NCBI RefSeq assembly: GCF_029633865.1
Contig: NC_079211.1
Coordinates: 146,057,756-146,121,755, forward strand
Direction: 5' to 3'
Length of the DNA stretch: 64,000 bases
Origin: Lampris incognitus
Taxonomy: Eukaryota > Chordata > Actinopteri > Lampriformes > Lampridae
The notes under the pieces are model-generated. The model was not told the DNA's origin, ran no database searches, and saw only the letters and a list, made by a program, of their open reading frames with translations. Below are positions 40,101 through 48,475 of the stretch, in pieces. Each line of letters opens with the position of its first letter. Position 1 is the first letter of the stretch. The position numbers and the translations under genes are program-made.

Positions 40101-43100
40101 ATGGACAAGTGCGTTGTGGGTAAACGATCACAGGATTAGAACTCTTGTCTTGTCAACTGTGTTCATCCAGGTGGAACAGCAAGGCGATCAGCTGGAGAAG
40201 ATTCAGCAGCAGAATTTGCTTAAACAGGAAGAGAATAATGTCCTCAGAGAGAAAATCCAGACGTTAGAGAGGTAAACTGAATCTTTCCCCTCATGTGATT
40301 GTAATGCTCTGACCTTGCCTTGTAACTGTTGTGTCTTACTGTGTCACGCTTGTTCCTGTTCTGGGATTTTTCTTTATCGGGGTAACTTCATTCTTTTAAT
40401 TCCTATTGTAGCTTTCATTGTGATGGAACGGTCTCCTGTGTCTGTCCACTAGATGTTACCTTTACACTGTGTGACCTGTGAGACATTTTAATAAGTTCAT
40501 ACACCAGTATGACTGAACTCACAATAAATACAATAAACTTGACTTCAAAAGAGGAGTTGCAAGGGGGCATCCGGGTAGCGTAGCGGTCTATTCCGTTGCC
40601 TGCCAACACGGGGATCGCTGGTTCGAATCCCTGTGTTGCCCCTGGCTTGGTCAGGCATCCCTACAGACGCAATTACCCGTGTCTGTGGGTGGGAAGCCGG
40701 ATGTGGGTATGTGTTCTGTTCGCTGCACTAGCGCCTTCTGTAGTCAGTCGGGGCGCCTGTTCGGGGGAGAGGGGGAACTGGGGGGGGAATAGCGTGATCC
40801 TCCCACGTGCTAAATCCCCCTGGCGAAACTCCTCACTCACTGTCAGGTGAAAAGAAGCGGCTGGCGACTCCACATGTATCAGAGGAGACGTGGTAGTCTG
40901 CGGCCCTCCCTGGATCGGCAGAGGGGGTAGAGCAGCGACCGGGACAGCTCGGACGAGTGGGGTAATTGGCTTGATACAATTGAGGAGAAAAAGGGGGGAA
41001 ATCCCCCCCCCCCAAAAAAAAGAGTTGCAGGAGAACTTTGATTCGTAAGTGATGACGCGGCTCTGTTTCACAGTGTCAACTTGGCTTTTTGAAATGTTAA
41101 TGTCAGGGAGACAACATTTTCCACAGTCTATCTTGCTCTTCATTTTTAATTTCTTTTTTCGCTCTCATCCTTCCCGTTTCTTGTCCATCCAGGAAACTGG
41201 AGGAGGTGACGTTGGAGAACGAAGACAGGGCACAGGTGCTCAGTGTGAAGGAGGCCACCATCCGTAGCTTCCAGCTGCAGCTGGAAGAGCGTTCCAGTGA
41301 GTGCAGCGTTCTGTCCAGACAGCTGGATCTCACACTGGAGGAGTCCAGGAGACAGGTTGGACCCCTTCATCACGCTCAACACACCCAGCACCTCCTCCCC
41401 AAGTTAAACCACCTGTCAGCTGTCCGTTCATTGTGTTGCGGCTGTGCTGCATCGCTGGAGTCTCACACGTTGGGCATTTTGTATTTATGTGTCGATTAGG
41501 TCTGTGTTATCTAAGCCGGATCTTTTTCTCCTCATAATGGTTTTATTACTGTCCCTCTGTTGAGAGAACGTAGAAAGGTTTTGTCTAAGTTTGTCTGAGT
41601 CTCAGAAAACCTTAGATACCGTGAAATAGCATGAAAGTAAAAAGATAGCTTAAGGGAAATTTTTTCAGATTTCGATCCTTTATTAATCATCGTGACGGCA
41701 TCTCTATAAAGTACACAATACTTGTCAGTGTTGTCTGTATGGGTGTAGCCCGCATAGCAAACTGGTTTGCTTCCATCATCCACTGACATCAGTGGATGAC
41801 AGAAGAACAGGGCCGGTCCTATGCTATTCTGGGCTGGGTAGCAACCATCGCTCACCCCCCCCCAAAAAAAACACAGACATGCACGACCATGACAACCACC
41901 AACACCCATAAAGCCTAGGCCTACGCACGCACGCATACAGCACACAGCTGTGTGTGGGGTGAGCACAGGCTACCAGAAGAAACAACTAATTCAAAATAAT
42001 ATCAACCACAGGACACAATTACAAGCAACCATGCCACAGCGGGCTGTTGTAAAGTCCTCCTCATTATTTTACCTTAAAACTTTACGCGTCGTGTCTTGAC
42101 CGCTGCAAATGTTGCAATCGTGTCATTGTAATCCACCTGTCTTGCCACACGGTTCTCGATGGACAATACAGCCAACGCAGACAGTCTTTCTTGGGACATC
42201 GTTGATCTCAAATATGTCTTGATCAATTTCAATTTGCTGAAAGAGTGCTCTGCACTTGCGACTGAGAATGGAATTGTAAAAAAACACCTGGCAAGCGGCA
42301 GTAGTGTTCGGAAATGCCGTTTTCATGTCTCTCTCAACTTAAACATCCAGCACTTCAGAGGGTTTTTTTTACATCAGCTGGGAGCAGACGTGACAAAAAT
42401 CCAAATTCACTGTCCAGTTCTCCACCGTCAACCCCCCCCCACAAACTCCGCGAGCTCTTCACAGGCCTCTCTGTGGTTGTCAATCAGGTTAACATTTTTA
42501 ATGTCCTCTAAAACGTGGAAAAGACGATTGCACTGACTCAAATATGAAAAACGCTCTTCTGTCTCAGTTATCACTGTGTCGCTCAAGCAATTGAAAAAGC
42601 TCGCTCTAAACTTTTCCTCCCCTGTCAAAGGCTCATCGACTGACATTTCACCGGGAAGTTGTTGTCGGCGTCACGTACGATGTTCAGGGAAAGCCGGTGG
42701 AACGTCAATATTCTCTGCAAGTTCTTCTGCTTTTTCAACAGCATCTTGGAAACCGTTCAGTCGACATTGTTCCATCTCTTCTTTTACAGCTGTGACAACT
42801 CTTACTGCATCACCGATGCTCAAATGATGTGACTGCAGGACGACACTGGCCTGATTGACTGTATTCAGCACTTTGTGCCAAACAACTAAGCTGACCAAAA
42901 AGTCAAATGTTTCAATTGCCTGTACGAGACTTGTGACTTTAGAGGTGGTCTCGGAATCACAGGTGCTATCTTCACTGACGGCTATGAGTGAATCTATGAC
43001 CTGGGGTAACTGCTCAATTACCGTTCTTGTCGCGTCAGCGCGAGCACTCCATCTGATCTCTGAGAGAGGTTTCAGTGTGATGCGTACATGTTTTTCAAGA

Positions 43101-45951
43101 ATCCCCCAACGTTTCGTTGATTTTCCGCATAATTTGTATAGCCGATTTAGCACTCAAAAAAAATTCCTGGCCTCGTTCGAGGACTCGGCTGCATGTTCAA
43201 TGGCCAGATTCAAGTTGTGAGGGCAACAGGGCACAAAGAAAGCCCGCTTGTTAACCTGCTTCACCCTCGCTTGTACTCCCCTGCGCACACCCCTCATGTT
43301 GGCCCCGTTATCGAAACTTTGTCCCCTGCAATCATCAATGTTAATGCCATACTCAGCCTTTCCAGCAGTGTATCTGCAAGTGCTTCGCCCGTTGTGCTTT
43401 TCACAGCAATGAATTCAAAAAAGCTCTCATGCACCTCTACCTTCTGGTCTGTTGTAACATATCGCAAAACGAGAGAGAGAGCTGTTCTTTGTGCGACACA
43501 TCATGATGCTGTAATATCCAGCTGTTTTGACCTTCTGCACGATTTTTTCCAACACTGCCTCAGCTAGGAGTCCAATGAACTGATTTTGAATGTTTTTGCT
43601 GAGGTAGTGGGTAGTCTTGGAATGATTGAGACGTCGTGCTAATGGCGCATCATATTTGGCCAAAAATTCCACATGCTTAAGAAAATGGCCGTTGTTTTCT
43701 TGGTAAAGGCGATCAACACTTCCTCTAAATGCAAGGTTTTGTAATGCAAGAAACACGATGCAATCCAAAATTCTGCTAAGCACTTCATGCCACCGTTGTC
43801 TCTCACTGAGAAGCTCTTGCTACCCCCGCAGAACTGGCCCTGCAGAAGAACTACAAGGCTGATCGGCTGATGTGTTCGTTTTCTAATCTCCACCAATGAG
43901 AAACGCTCCTGTGACGCATCCTTGTACATGGAGGCAGCGTAGCAGCTCTCCTGGCTGGAGACAGCGATTTCTCTGTCAACATGAACTGAACTGAGGCGGT
44001 TGTAGTTTAAAAAGCCTAGATAGACCACCAGCACTCACCGGATGTGCAGATTCCATCCATCCATCCATTATCTGAACCGCTTATCCTGCTCTCAGGGTCA
44101 TGGGGATTCTGGAGCTTATCCTAGCAGTCATTGCGCGGCAGGTGGGGAGACACCCTGGACAAGCCGCCAGGCCATCACAAAGGGCCGACACACATGCACA
44201 CATTCATACCTAGGGACAATTGAGTACGGCCGATTCACCTGACCTACATGTCTTTGGACTGCGGGAGGAAACCGGAGCACCCGGAGGAAACCCACGCAGA
44301 CACGGGGAGAACATGCAAACTCCACACAGAGGACAACCCGGGACCACCCCAAGGTTGGACTACCCCAGGGCTCAAACCCAGGACCTTCTTGCTGTGAGGC
44401 GACCGCGCTAACCACCGTGCTGTGTGCTGTGCCTGTGTAGATTATTAGTGGGGAATTTTCCCTTTAAAATACAATCTTGAAGATTTATATGCAAAGAAAT
44501 ATCCTTTCTGGTGCTTTCTATCGTTTTAACATGCTGGCTTAACTTGTGGATTACAAGTTCCTTCATTTCTTCTGCTAGGCCATCATTTTGTCTCATTCCG
44601 GGCTCGAACCAAAAGTGAAAAAAAAATTTTATTCACATTTTCATCATGGAGATGAGATCATGGACTGATATTTTTCGTAGTTCCCATTAATGAAATCACC
44701 ACTGCACTTCTGTATTACAGGTGATGCAGAATTCTGCCGTGTGATGTCAACTCAGACTGACATCCATGACTCTATGTGTTTTTCTATTGTATCAACTGAC
44801 ACCATCCCTTTGACAACAGAACAGAAGTTCAGCGGAACAGTTCCAGCTGTTGTTCCTGATGTTTATGGCAGTAGATGTGACAGAATGGTATCATTGTCCA
44901 GTGCTGACTCTGGCTTACATCACGACAAAATACAAACAAGAACAGCACGTTGGTGTTAGTAGCAGCTGGACTGTCCTGCTAAAGGAGGACCTGGATTCAA
45001 GCGCTCGTTTCAGCATCCACGCCGTCCTTTAACAAGGCTCTGTGGCCCTGTCGACTGAGAGGGAAAAAGTCCAAAAGAGAATTCCCTGCAGCAATCAATA
45101 AATCCTGACATGTGACATCAACAGCCAGTTTCCAGTTTCTCTCCAACAGAACCACAGAATATCTTCAAGACAGAGGCTTGAGGTTCTGATCCAGATAAGA
45201 ATCGTCCCAGTCGTTGACTTTAGGTTTTTACAGTCGTTCTGTTTTGTCTTCCAGGTGGACGAGAGCATGCAGCGAGCATTGTGTAAAGAGAAGGCTTCCC
45301 AGTCAAAAGCTCTGGATCTGGAGAGCCAGCTGAGCATGGCCAAAGCCCAACTGGCACAGTTACACCGGAGCAAAGAGGAGGTGAGCCACACCAGTATCAC
45401 ACACAACGCGTATTTGATGTGAAAGTCAAACCATCCCGTGACTTCTAAAACAACATCCTTCGAGATTAAACAGCTACCACCGATGTAAAATACAGATTTT
45501 TGACACTCGTTCTTAATATTTGATATGATTGATCAGATCTCCATAATCCATCCTCCTCCTGTCTTGATTTTATTTCTTCCCATAAATAAGTTAACATCAC
45601 CAGAGATAATGGTATCTAAAGATATAGCCAGTAACCAAGCTGGAAATATTGGTTCTCTACTGTTTTCTGTTATGGACTTTGTGTGAACTGGAAGAACCTA
45701 GAAACATCGGGTTGCACTGCGTCTCTGCTGATATTAAAGCAAGACGTCAAGAACTTCTCTCACAAGTGCACTCAGCTGGGTTTGTGCTCGCTTCCCTTGT
45801 GTAGATGGAGCGCCGTTTGCAGAATCAGCTGAAGAGCACGAAGGACAGACTGGAGCAGTCCGACTCCACCAACCGCAGCCTGCAGAACTATGTCCAGTTC
45901 CTCAAAGCTTCCTACGGGAATGTGTTTGGCGACTCGTTTCCTGCAAGCTAA
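14460..45951 (+). CDS. odf2: Outer dense fibre protein 2 / cenexin
   Basis: Proposed coding exons: 14460-14552, 16976-17104, 19562-19648 and 20984-21138 (both less certain), 22453-22582, 22711-22842, 22965-23039, 23130-23201, 25798-25914, 27691-27861, 29337-29446, 31748-31883, 33386-33496, 34950-35213, 40171-40271, 41193-41355, 45255-45380, 45805-45951. Phases join to about 772 residues (human about 800). The N-terminus has [15 protein letters not shown] (cenexin LHVHVDENTPVHVH) and [15 protein letters not shown] (human TKVPWMPPGKSS). The rest is almost continuous coiled coil, ending [20 protein letters not shown] as in human ([20 protein letters not shown]). The product scaffolds mother-centriole distal/subdistal appendages and sperm outer dense fibres. 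The donors after 22842 and 29446 read GC; a start at 14460 is supported by homology. Confidence 0.9.
14770..15060. repeat. Inverted-repeat element in ODF2 intron 1
   Basis: The stretch gtttcagtggccatgtgtgct near 14855 is matched in inverse by agcacacgtggccactgaaac near 15000. Between them, cacaacattgcagaatgg and cacaatgttgtg form a second pair. The left part (cgatcagtttca...ggccatgtgt) also matches 30435-30500 in another intron, so this is an interspersed family. Non-coding, class unknown. Confidence 0.5.
15334..15674 (+). repeat. Family A SINE, full copy
   Basis: This has a tRNA-like head with gggttcgagccctgg, the catgttctcccc and gtccaaagacatg core, a (TG)n run and the ggataagcggttcgggtaatg tail. 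It lies in ODF2 intron 1, sense to the gene. Confidence 0.75.
16085..16775 (+). mobile_element. LINE 3' end (RTE/Rex-like), 5'-truncated
   Basis: A 194-residue frame (16122-16706) encodes the C-terminal part of a fish non-LTR reverse transcriptase: [20 protein letters not shown], then [60 protein letters not shown] and GERDV. One frame change separates it from the upstream [11 protein letters not shown]. The catalytic core lies upstream and is missing, as in most 5'-truncated LINEs. The copy sits in ODF2 intron 1, sense. The clade is assigned from memory only. Confidence 0.75.
17255..17460 (+). pseudogene. Possible zinc-finger/hAT-derived N-terminal fragment
   Basis: A short frame ([20 protein letters not shown] then [10 protein letters not shown]) resembles the basic N-terminus of ZMYM/TTF-type domesticated or transposon proteins. 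There is no flanking exon or TIR. It does not fit ODF2, so it is treated as a fossil inside intron 2. Confidence 0.3.
17479..17815 (+). repeat. tRNA-headed SINE with a different tail (family A')
   Basis: The head (gcacagtggcccagtggttagc ... gtcctgggttcc ... catgttctctgcgtgggtttcc ... agacatg) matches family A. After that the tail is unlike family A: gttagggttaatactcctgtcc, then ctgagcaaggcaatgg, then cagaataaagtggctttctttc. Head sharing with tail exchange is visible by comparison with 15334-15674. Confidence 0.7.
17890..18293 (-). repeat. Family B tRNA-derived SINE
   Basis: An antisense copy with ccaattgtacctgataag (tail), gtgaggagtttcaccagggg and the B-box complement ggattcgaacc at 18224-18234, ending near the gatgccgtgtcg region. 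It is in ODF2 intron 2. Open frames overlapping it are spurious. Confidence 0.75.
19492..19531. repeat. (TG)n microsatellite
   Basis: About 40 bp of TG repeats lie 30 bp upstream of the proposed ODF2 exon at 19562. A second short TG tract lies at about 19055-19092. Confidence 0.9.
19717..20153 (+). repeat. Family B SINE, full copy with perfect target duplication
   Basis: The SINE runs from agggcgtccgggtagc to agaaaaaggggggtaatta. It is flanked by the 10-bp direct repeat atacttggtt at 19707-19716 and 20154-20163. It contains the A-box-like tagcatagcgg and the B box ggttcgaatcc. This copy gives the clean reference for the interrupted ones. Confidence 0.85.
20205..20814 (-). mobile_element. hAT MITE, 610 bp
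   Basis: The ends CAGTGGCAGCTGG and CCAGCCGCCACTG are inverted. The body is an inverted, slightly diverged copy of the element at 33951-34570 (shared blocks: gattgacagtcgagacgagg, atatgtattcagacagaaacc). The target duplication is imperfect here (agaaag on both sides). Non-coding. Confidence 0.75.
21521..21906 (-). repeat. Family A SINE, full copy, left arm of an inverted pair
   Basis: Antisense copy from atccatccgttatctaaaccg to gctaatcactgcaccaccatg. It faces a sense copy only about 30 bp away, so the two could form a very long hairpin in RNA or single-stranded DNA. Confidence 0.75.
21938..22286 (+). repeat. Family A SINE, right arm of an inverted pair
   Basis: Sense copy starting at the B-box region (gtcctgggttcgagccccgg) and ending ggatgatggatggatg. 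It includes a (GT)n run of about 40 bp at 22122-22160. The head is truncated. Confidence 0.75.
23301..24497. mobile_element. Palindromic Tc1-type transposon
   Basis: The termini CACTACCGTTCAAAAGTTTG and CAAACTTTTGAACGGTAGTG are flanked by TA (23299-23300, 24498-24499). Each half carries the same Tc1 transposase N-terminus, [20 protein letters not shown] ... [20 protein letters not shown], a helix-turn-helix DNA-binding domain. It is read once on the plus strand from 23682 and once on the minus strand from 24118. The arms are about 540 bp, with a loop near 23838-23965. The catalytic domain is absent, so the element is non-autonomous. Confidence 0.85.
24501..25705 (-). mobile_element. Tc1/mariner transposon with broken transposase
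   Basis: The ends are CCGATTAGCCAAAACATTAA and its inverse TTAATGTTTTGGCTGATCGG. The minus strand shows the transposase in three pieces: [20 protein letters not shown] (HTH, 25572-25360), a middle part (25275-25009) with [20 protein letters not shown], and a C-terminal part (24902-24522) with [11 protein letters not shown] and [15 protein letters not shown]. The family normally reads NPIE in the last motif; here the catalytic Glu is replaced by Lys (NPSK). With the frame changes, the copy is inactive. It abuts the palindromic Tc1 directly. Confidence 0.85.
26190..27115 (+). repeat. Interspersed repeat with internal tandem units (family C), plus orientation
   Basis: It begins near ggaacaatttattgtcatttc and includes cagcccacagcggtgcgacac, a GC-rich part with agaccgcctcggtgtttcct repeated, and a triple unit gtccgggcagggccgtacag at 26780-26822. 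It ends with a SINE-like gtcatacccctccccctctc tract. The same family occurs in inverse at about 36425-36960. Its class is not known; the attgtcatttc part resembles fish LINE 3' ends. Confidence 0.55.
27955..28581. mobile_element. AT-rich element with terminal inverted repeats
   Basis: The left end CCCTTACAAAAAATAAA and right end TTTTTTTGGTAAGGG are inverted. Further in, agtatacttttagtata motifs recur on both sides. The body is non-coding, rich in A/T and about 627 bp. No target duplication is clear. Confidence 0.5.
28825..29165. repeat. AT-rich low-complexity tract, (TAT)n/(AAT)n
   Basis: Runs of tat, att and aat triplets over more than 300 bp in ODF2 intron 10. Frames of Ile/Phe/Tyr through it are artefacts of base composition. 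Confidence 0.9.
29938..30106 (+). repeat. tRNA-derived SINE (third family)
   Basis: A head with ggtggctcccctggtagagtg (A-box-like) and the B box ggttcgaatcc at about 30005 is followed by ctttgctgcatgttgtcc, a (ctct)n part and the tail atccaataaaggcgg. A similar tail occurs at about 27030-27110. Confidence 0.65.
30191..30985. mobile_element. Long terminal-inverted-repeat element containing a minisatellite
   Basis: The left arm (cacagaaaatttaatcagtt...gtttactgagag, through ctgactgcaggtacc at 30345) is inverted in the right arm (ggacacctgcagtcagatg...gtaaacgtgtccacatg...ttctgtg to 30985). Between the arms lies a tandem array of about ten units of roughly 38 bp (cctgcagtcactgtattgtt plus tataagggtgggg), with two units in opposite orientation on the left side (30340-30415). 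It has no coding capacity. The class is unknown. Confidence 0.65.
30530..30905. repeat. Minisatellite, about 38-bp unit
   Basis: Successive units tgtttataagggtgggg(t)acctgcagtca differ by a few substitutions. Frames with repeated [12 protein letters not shown] are the translation of the repeat, not a protein. Confidence 0.9.
31240..31490 (-). rRNA. Fragment of nuclear 18S rRNA (pseudogene), antisense
   Basis: The minus strand matches the 5' domain of 18S rRNA as remembered: the complement of gtggtagcc...caggctccctctccggaatc, gaaccctgattccccgttac and gtggtcaccatggtaggc, then tgatagggaagacattc and gaggttatctagagtcacca. About 250 bp are similar, with numerous substitutions. Only this part of the gene is present, so it is a dead copy within ODF2 intron 11. 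The ends beyond 31200 and 31500 are not clearly rRNA. Confidence 0.8.
32343..33211 (-). mobile_element. Family B SINE interrupted by a Harbinger-like MITE
   Basis: The SINE tail and middle (about 32345-32512) and the head (32943-33211, B-box complement ggattcgaacc) are separated by an insert. Near-identical target duplications, ggacaaatgct (left) and ggaacaaatgct (right), flank the complete unit, which shows that the SINE arrived first. In ODF2 intron 12, antisense. Confidence 0.8.
32513..32942 (+). mobile_element. Short Harbinger-like MITE
   Basis: The ends cagtgcgtttacatacacag and catcatgtaaacgtagtcag are near-inverted. It is an internally deleted, inverted relative of the 37860-39949 element: shared pieces include gatatgccccctttcagctgg, aacgcctaggccagttc, gtccagttttagtcgg and gtggatttac. 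The target cagtgagg/agt of the SINE appears on both sides. Confidence 0.7.
33951..34570 (+). mobile_element. hAT MITE with perfect 8-bp target duplication
   Basis: The ends CAGTGGCGGCTGG and CCAGCCGCCACTG are flanked by gtaaatac at 33943-33950 and 34571-34578. The element is 620 bp and non-coding. The inverted relative lies at 20205-20814 in another ODF2 intron. Confidence 0.85.
35690..36425 (+). mobile_element. LINE reverse-transcriptase fragment (L2/Rex1-like), degenerate
   Basis: Translated pieces follow a fish L2/Rex1-type ORF2: [33 protein letters not shown], a proline-rich linker, [19 protein letters not shown], then in other frames [15 protein letters not shown] and [20 protein letters not shown], and [20 protein letters not shown]. 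Several stops and frame changes are present. It directly precedes the antisense family C repeat in ODF2 intron 14. Confidence 0.7.
36425..36965 (-). repeat. Family C repeat, minus orientation
   Basis: Inverse relative of 26190-27115: the complement of cagcccacagcggtgcgacac is at 36915-36935, and ggtaacactgagggcggtctg units recur three times. It lies in the same gene as its partner, in opposite orientation. Confidence 0.55.
36990..37110 (+). repeat. Family A SINE tail, 5'-truncated, with perfect target duplication
   Basis: Only the last 121 bp of family A are present. The 11-bp direct repeat gattcataact at 36979-36989 and 37111-37121 flanks it. This is a textbook 5'-truncated retroposition product. 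Confidence 0.85.
38033..38831 (-). repeat. tRNA-like repeat, split by a hAT MITE
   Basis: The repeat (tgcagtgaattcgggggg...cacagccgggacgcgaaccc...ttaaccagtcgac and, after the MITE, taaagggtcggacgacccgt to ccact) is flanked by TATGC at 38028-38032 and 38832-38836. On the minus strand it has A-box-like tagtcgactgg and B-box-like gggttcgcgtccc. The right part resembles the terminal repeats at 2412-2741 and a piece at 49866-49965. It may be a solo copy of that family. Confidence 0.5.
38136..38784. mobile_element. hAT MITE (CAGTGGTTCTCAACC type) with internal tandem repeat
   Basis: The ends CAGTGGTTCTCAACCTTTTT and CGGTTGAGAAACACTG are flanked by gactaaac (38128-38135) and gactaaag (38785-38792), an 8-bp target duplication with one difference. 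About 38330-38530 contains a tandem array of some 44-bp units (aactttcagatatatgtaac plus aaaacagaatatgtattcag). Non-coding. Confidence 0.85.
38948..39163 (+). pseudogene. Myb/SANT-like protein of the Harbinger-type element, truncated
   Basis: The frame starts [20 protein letters not shown] and continues [20 protein letters not shown], then [16 protein letters not shown]. The spaced tryptophan/helix pattern (FW-DEET...L..L......LDG.R..N..LF..VA..L...G) is that of Myb/SANT-like DNA-binding proteins encoded by PIF/Harbinger elements. It stops after about 71 residues where an internal deletion joins other element sequence, so the second half of the domain is missing. Confidence 0.6.
39416..39886. 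mobile_element. MITE inside the Harbinger-like element
   Basis: The ends ACCTTTTGCAAAGTCCCGCC and GGGGCGGTACTTTGCAAAAGGT are inverted. CAATTG occurs on both sides (39410-39415, 39887-39892). The short relative at 32513-32942 lacks this insert. Non-coding. Confidence 0.65.
40563..41020 (+). repeat. Family B SINE, full copy
   Basis: It runs from gggggcatccgggtagcgtag to the ccccccccaaaaaaaa tail. A direct repeat around gagttgca (40553-40562 and 41021-41030) flanks it. It sits in ODF2 intron 15, sense. Confidence 0.8.
41808..44596 (-). mobile_element. hAT transposon, minus strand, decayed, with a SINE insertion
   Basis: The left end CAGGGCCGGTCCTATG is hAT-like. Minus-strand frames run from [20 protein letters not shown] (about 44590) through [20 protein letters not shown] and [43 protein letters not shown], and end with [20 protein letters not shown] and [20 protein letters not shown] before a stop at 42074-42076. 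That is the hAT dimerisation region, as in ZMYM1/5-like elements. Several frame changes are present, and no right terminus was found. Confidence 0.75.
44053..44432 (-). repeat. Family A SINE inside the hAT transposon
   Basis: A complete antisense copy from ccatccatccattatctgaacc to gctaaccaccgtgctg. Flanks tgtgcagatt and tgtgtagatt look like a target duplication with one difference. It therefore postdates the hAT. Confidence 0.75.
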
Positions 45952-46071
45952 CAGACAAAATGCATCTGTCGACCCGACGGGGCATCTAATCCTCACAAAG
46001 CATGGTGTCAGGGACCTACAAAAGACTCAGTCTGTGATTTACCTTCGACTTTATCATGCTGCAGTAGTTTT

Positions 46072-46499
46072 TCTTTGGGGGGGGGGATTCCCCCCCCTTT
46101 TCTCCCCAATTGTACCCAGCCAATTACCCCGCTCTTCCGAGCCATCCCGGTTGATGTCGTTCCGGGAAGGGCTGCAGACTACCACATGCCTCCTCCGATG
46201 CATGTGGCGTTGGCAGCCGCTTCTTTTCACCTGACAGTGAGGAGTTTCACCAGGGGGACGTAGCGCATGGGAGGATCACACTATTCTCCCCAGTTCCCCC
46301 TCCCCTCTGAACAGGCGCCCCGACCAAACAGAGGAGGCGCTAGTGCAACGACCAGGACACATACCCACTTCCGGCTTCCCACCCGCAGACAGTTGTGTCT
46401 GTAAGGACGCCCAACCAAGCTGGAGGTAACACAGGGATTCGAACCAGTGATCCCCGTGTTGGTAGGCAACGGAATAGACCGCTACACTACCCGGACGCC
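46072..46499 (-). repeat. Family B SINE just after the ODF2 stop codon
   Basis: A 17-bp perfect direct repeat, catgctgcagtagtttt, flanks it (46055-46071, 46500-46516). It starts 121 bp beyond the ODF2 stop. The first AATAAA after the stop seen here is at 46579-46584, beyond the SINE, so the SINE is probably in the 3' UTR. Confidence 0.85.
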
Positions 46500-46578
46500 C
46501 ATGCTGCAGTAGTTTTGAAGCAAGCCTCAGAGCCAATTTAAACATGAGATTTTTTAAAAAAAATTTAAACATTTTTGT

Positions 46579-46584
46579 AATAAA
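46579..46584 (+). terminator. Possible ODF2 poly(A) signal
   Basis: AATAAA in ttttgtaataaacagg, about 630 bp after the stop codon. No earlier canonical hexamer was noticed in the untranslated tail. Confidence 0.4.
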
Positions 46585-46825
46585 CAGGTTAGCCAGTGTG
46601 ACAGACATGTTCCTGTACATTCCTTGTGCACAGGGATTTAAGTTGTTATGATCATGTTCTTGAAAATTATCTTATAAAAGTTATCTTTAACATTTGTGTG
46701 TGTTTTGATCGAGCATAACATACACAAGCCCTTAACTTTTAAATTAGTTCATTTATAATTCAGTAAAACTTGTTTGTAATTTAAATTAAACTTGTCTTCC
46801 TATGACATCACCTTCTGCTTCCTTT

Positions 46826-47238
46826 TTTTTTCTTTTTTGGATTTTTCCACCTTTTTCTCTCCAGTTGTACTTGGCCAATTACCCAACTCTTCTGAGTTGT
46901 CCCGGTCGCTGCTCTACCCCCTCTGCCGATCTGGGGAGGGCTGCAGACTACCACATGCCTCCTCTGATACACATGGAGTCGCCAGCTGCTTCTTTTCACC
47001 TGGCAGTGAGGAGTTTCACCAGGGGGACGTAGGGAGGATCACGCTATTCCCCCCAGTCCCCCCCCCCGAACAGCCGCCCCGACCTACCAGAGGAGGTGCT
47101 AGTGCAGCGACCAGGACACATACCCACATCCGGCTTCCCACCTGTAGACACATCAAGCCGGAGGTAACACAGGGATTCGAACCGGGATCCCCGTGTTGGT
47201 AGGCAACGGAATAGACCGCTACACTGACCGGACGCCCC
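46826..47238 (-). repeat. Family B SINE, full copy
   Basis: Antisense copy with ccaattacccaactcttctg, gtgaggagtttcaccagggg and the B-box complement ggattcgaacc. The flanks share cttctgctt. Confidence 0.75.
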
Positions 47239-47629
47239 TAGCTTCTTCTGCTTTTTGAGTGACAAACGTAATAGTTCCTTAAAAAACACCACAGACAAAA
47301 ACAATCTACCCCATGTTGTTTACCAGCTCCCTGCTCAAAGTGAACTGGCAGAATTTCAACCAAGTAGAGAAAGCGCTCGTTTTTACCGTGTGTCTCCAGC
47401 CACACTTAACGGATCTAAAGGGGTGTAGCTGTAGAGGACTGGTGGTGGCGCTGTTTCTCCCTCAGATGGAATGAACTGGAAGGTAAAGGGGGCAAACACA
47501 TGGACCTCAAAACAATCTGCCCAATTAGGTCTGGAAATACAAAACACGGGACCGAGAACAAGGACAGCAACGTAACACCACAGCTGGTGGCGGTGATGTT
47601 CAGCCCGGTTGCAATCTGTCATTTAAAAA

Positions 47630-48475
47630 AGAAAAAAAAAATCAAGTTTTTTTTTGGAACATATTTTATTTATTCATTTTTTATCATGCACAATTGGTTT
47701 TTACATTGCAGCAATACAGTGTCAGAGTTTCAGCACAGGGGAGAGTCAAAACATAAAAAGTAACAATTAGTCTTAACTATAGTACAATGTAAAAAAAAAA
47801 GAGAAAAAGGAATAAAACAAACAAGGAAGGGTTGACACCAAAATAAACTTAGGAGGTCGATGATCACATGATGATATTAAGAGTCACTGTTAGGAGTCTT
47901 TCAGGAAAAAATAACAATGTAAATCTAAGCTGTTCGTTTATCTAACGTGTTTCATAATATTTTCCAAGGTGAGAGATGTTTTCACTGCCTTTTTGTTGGA
48001 GGTTATTTTGGTAAGGGACTTGGAAAAGAATATCAGGTCAATGTAAAATAAAGCAATGTTGGGCTTGGAGCCCATCACCTTGGATTTGTGAATGTGAAAT
48101 TTACCAAACAAACACAGGATTTTGAGGGTATTATCTGCAGGAGATGAGCCAGTATCACCATCAAGGGAATGGACCATACCTTCTTTTATACTGAGTAGTT
48201 TGTTAAATGTATCAAAAATGATTAATGCAATATCTATCCATGGCTTAGACGAATAAGGAATACATGTAAAATAGTTTCTCCTGTGTTAGAATGAACATTT
48301 CTCTGAGATTTCTGCTTTAAATTTGCATAACAACGTGTGACATGGGTAGTGTTTATGTAGTATCTTCAAGTGAATTTCTTTGACTTCATTGGGTTTGAAG
48401 AACTTGTCAGATCCAGACCATATATTTTATATTTATGTTCTCATTGACAGGCATTGGGAAAGACAGCTTCCAAAT
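47630..48475 (-). mobile_element. L1-like LINE 3' end, antisense, degenerate
   Basis: Minus-strand frame 48177-47938 includes LKILCLFGKFHIHKSKVMGS, as at the C-terminus of fish L1/Tx1-type ORF2 (LGKFHIHKCKW). The minus-strand 3' side ends in an A-rich run (T-rich at 47636-47660 on plus). Upstream frames are broken by stops. Confidence 0.6.

Noticed and set aside
44690-45060. Open frames upstream of ODF2 exon 17
   Set aside because: Short, overlapping and without similarity; treated as intron.
47383-47622. 79-codon minus-strand frame between ODF2 and GLE1
   Set aside because: No family recognised, and it lies among LINE and SINE remains; not enough to call a gene.
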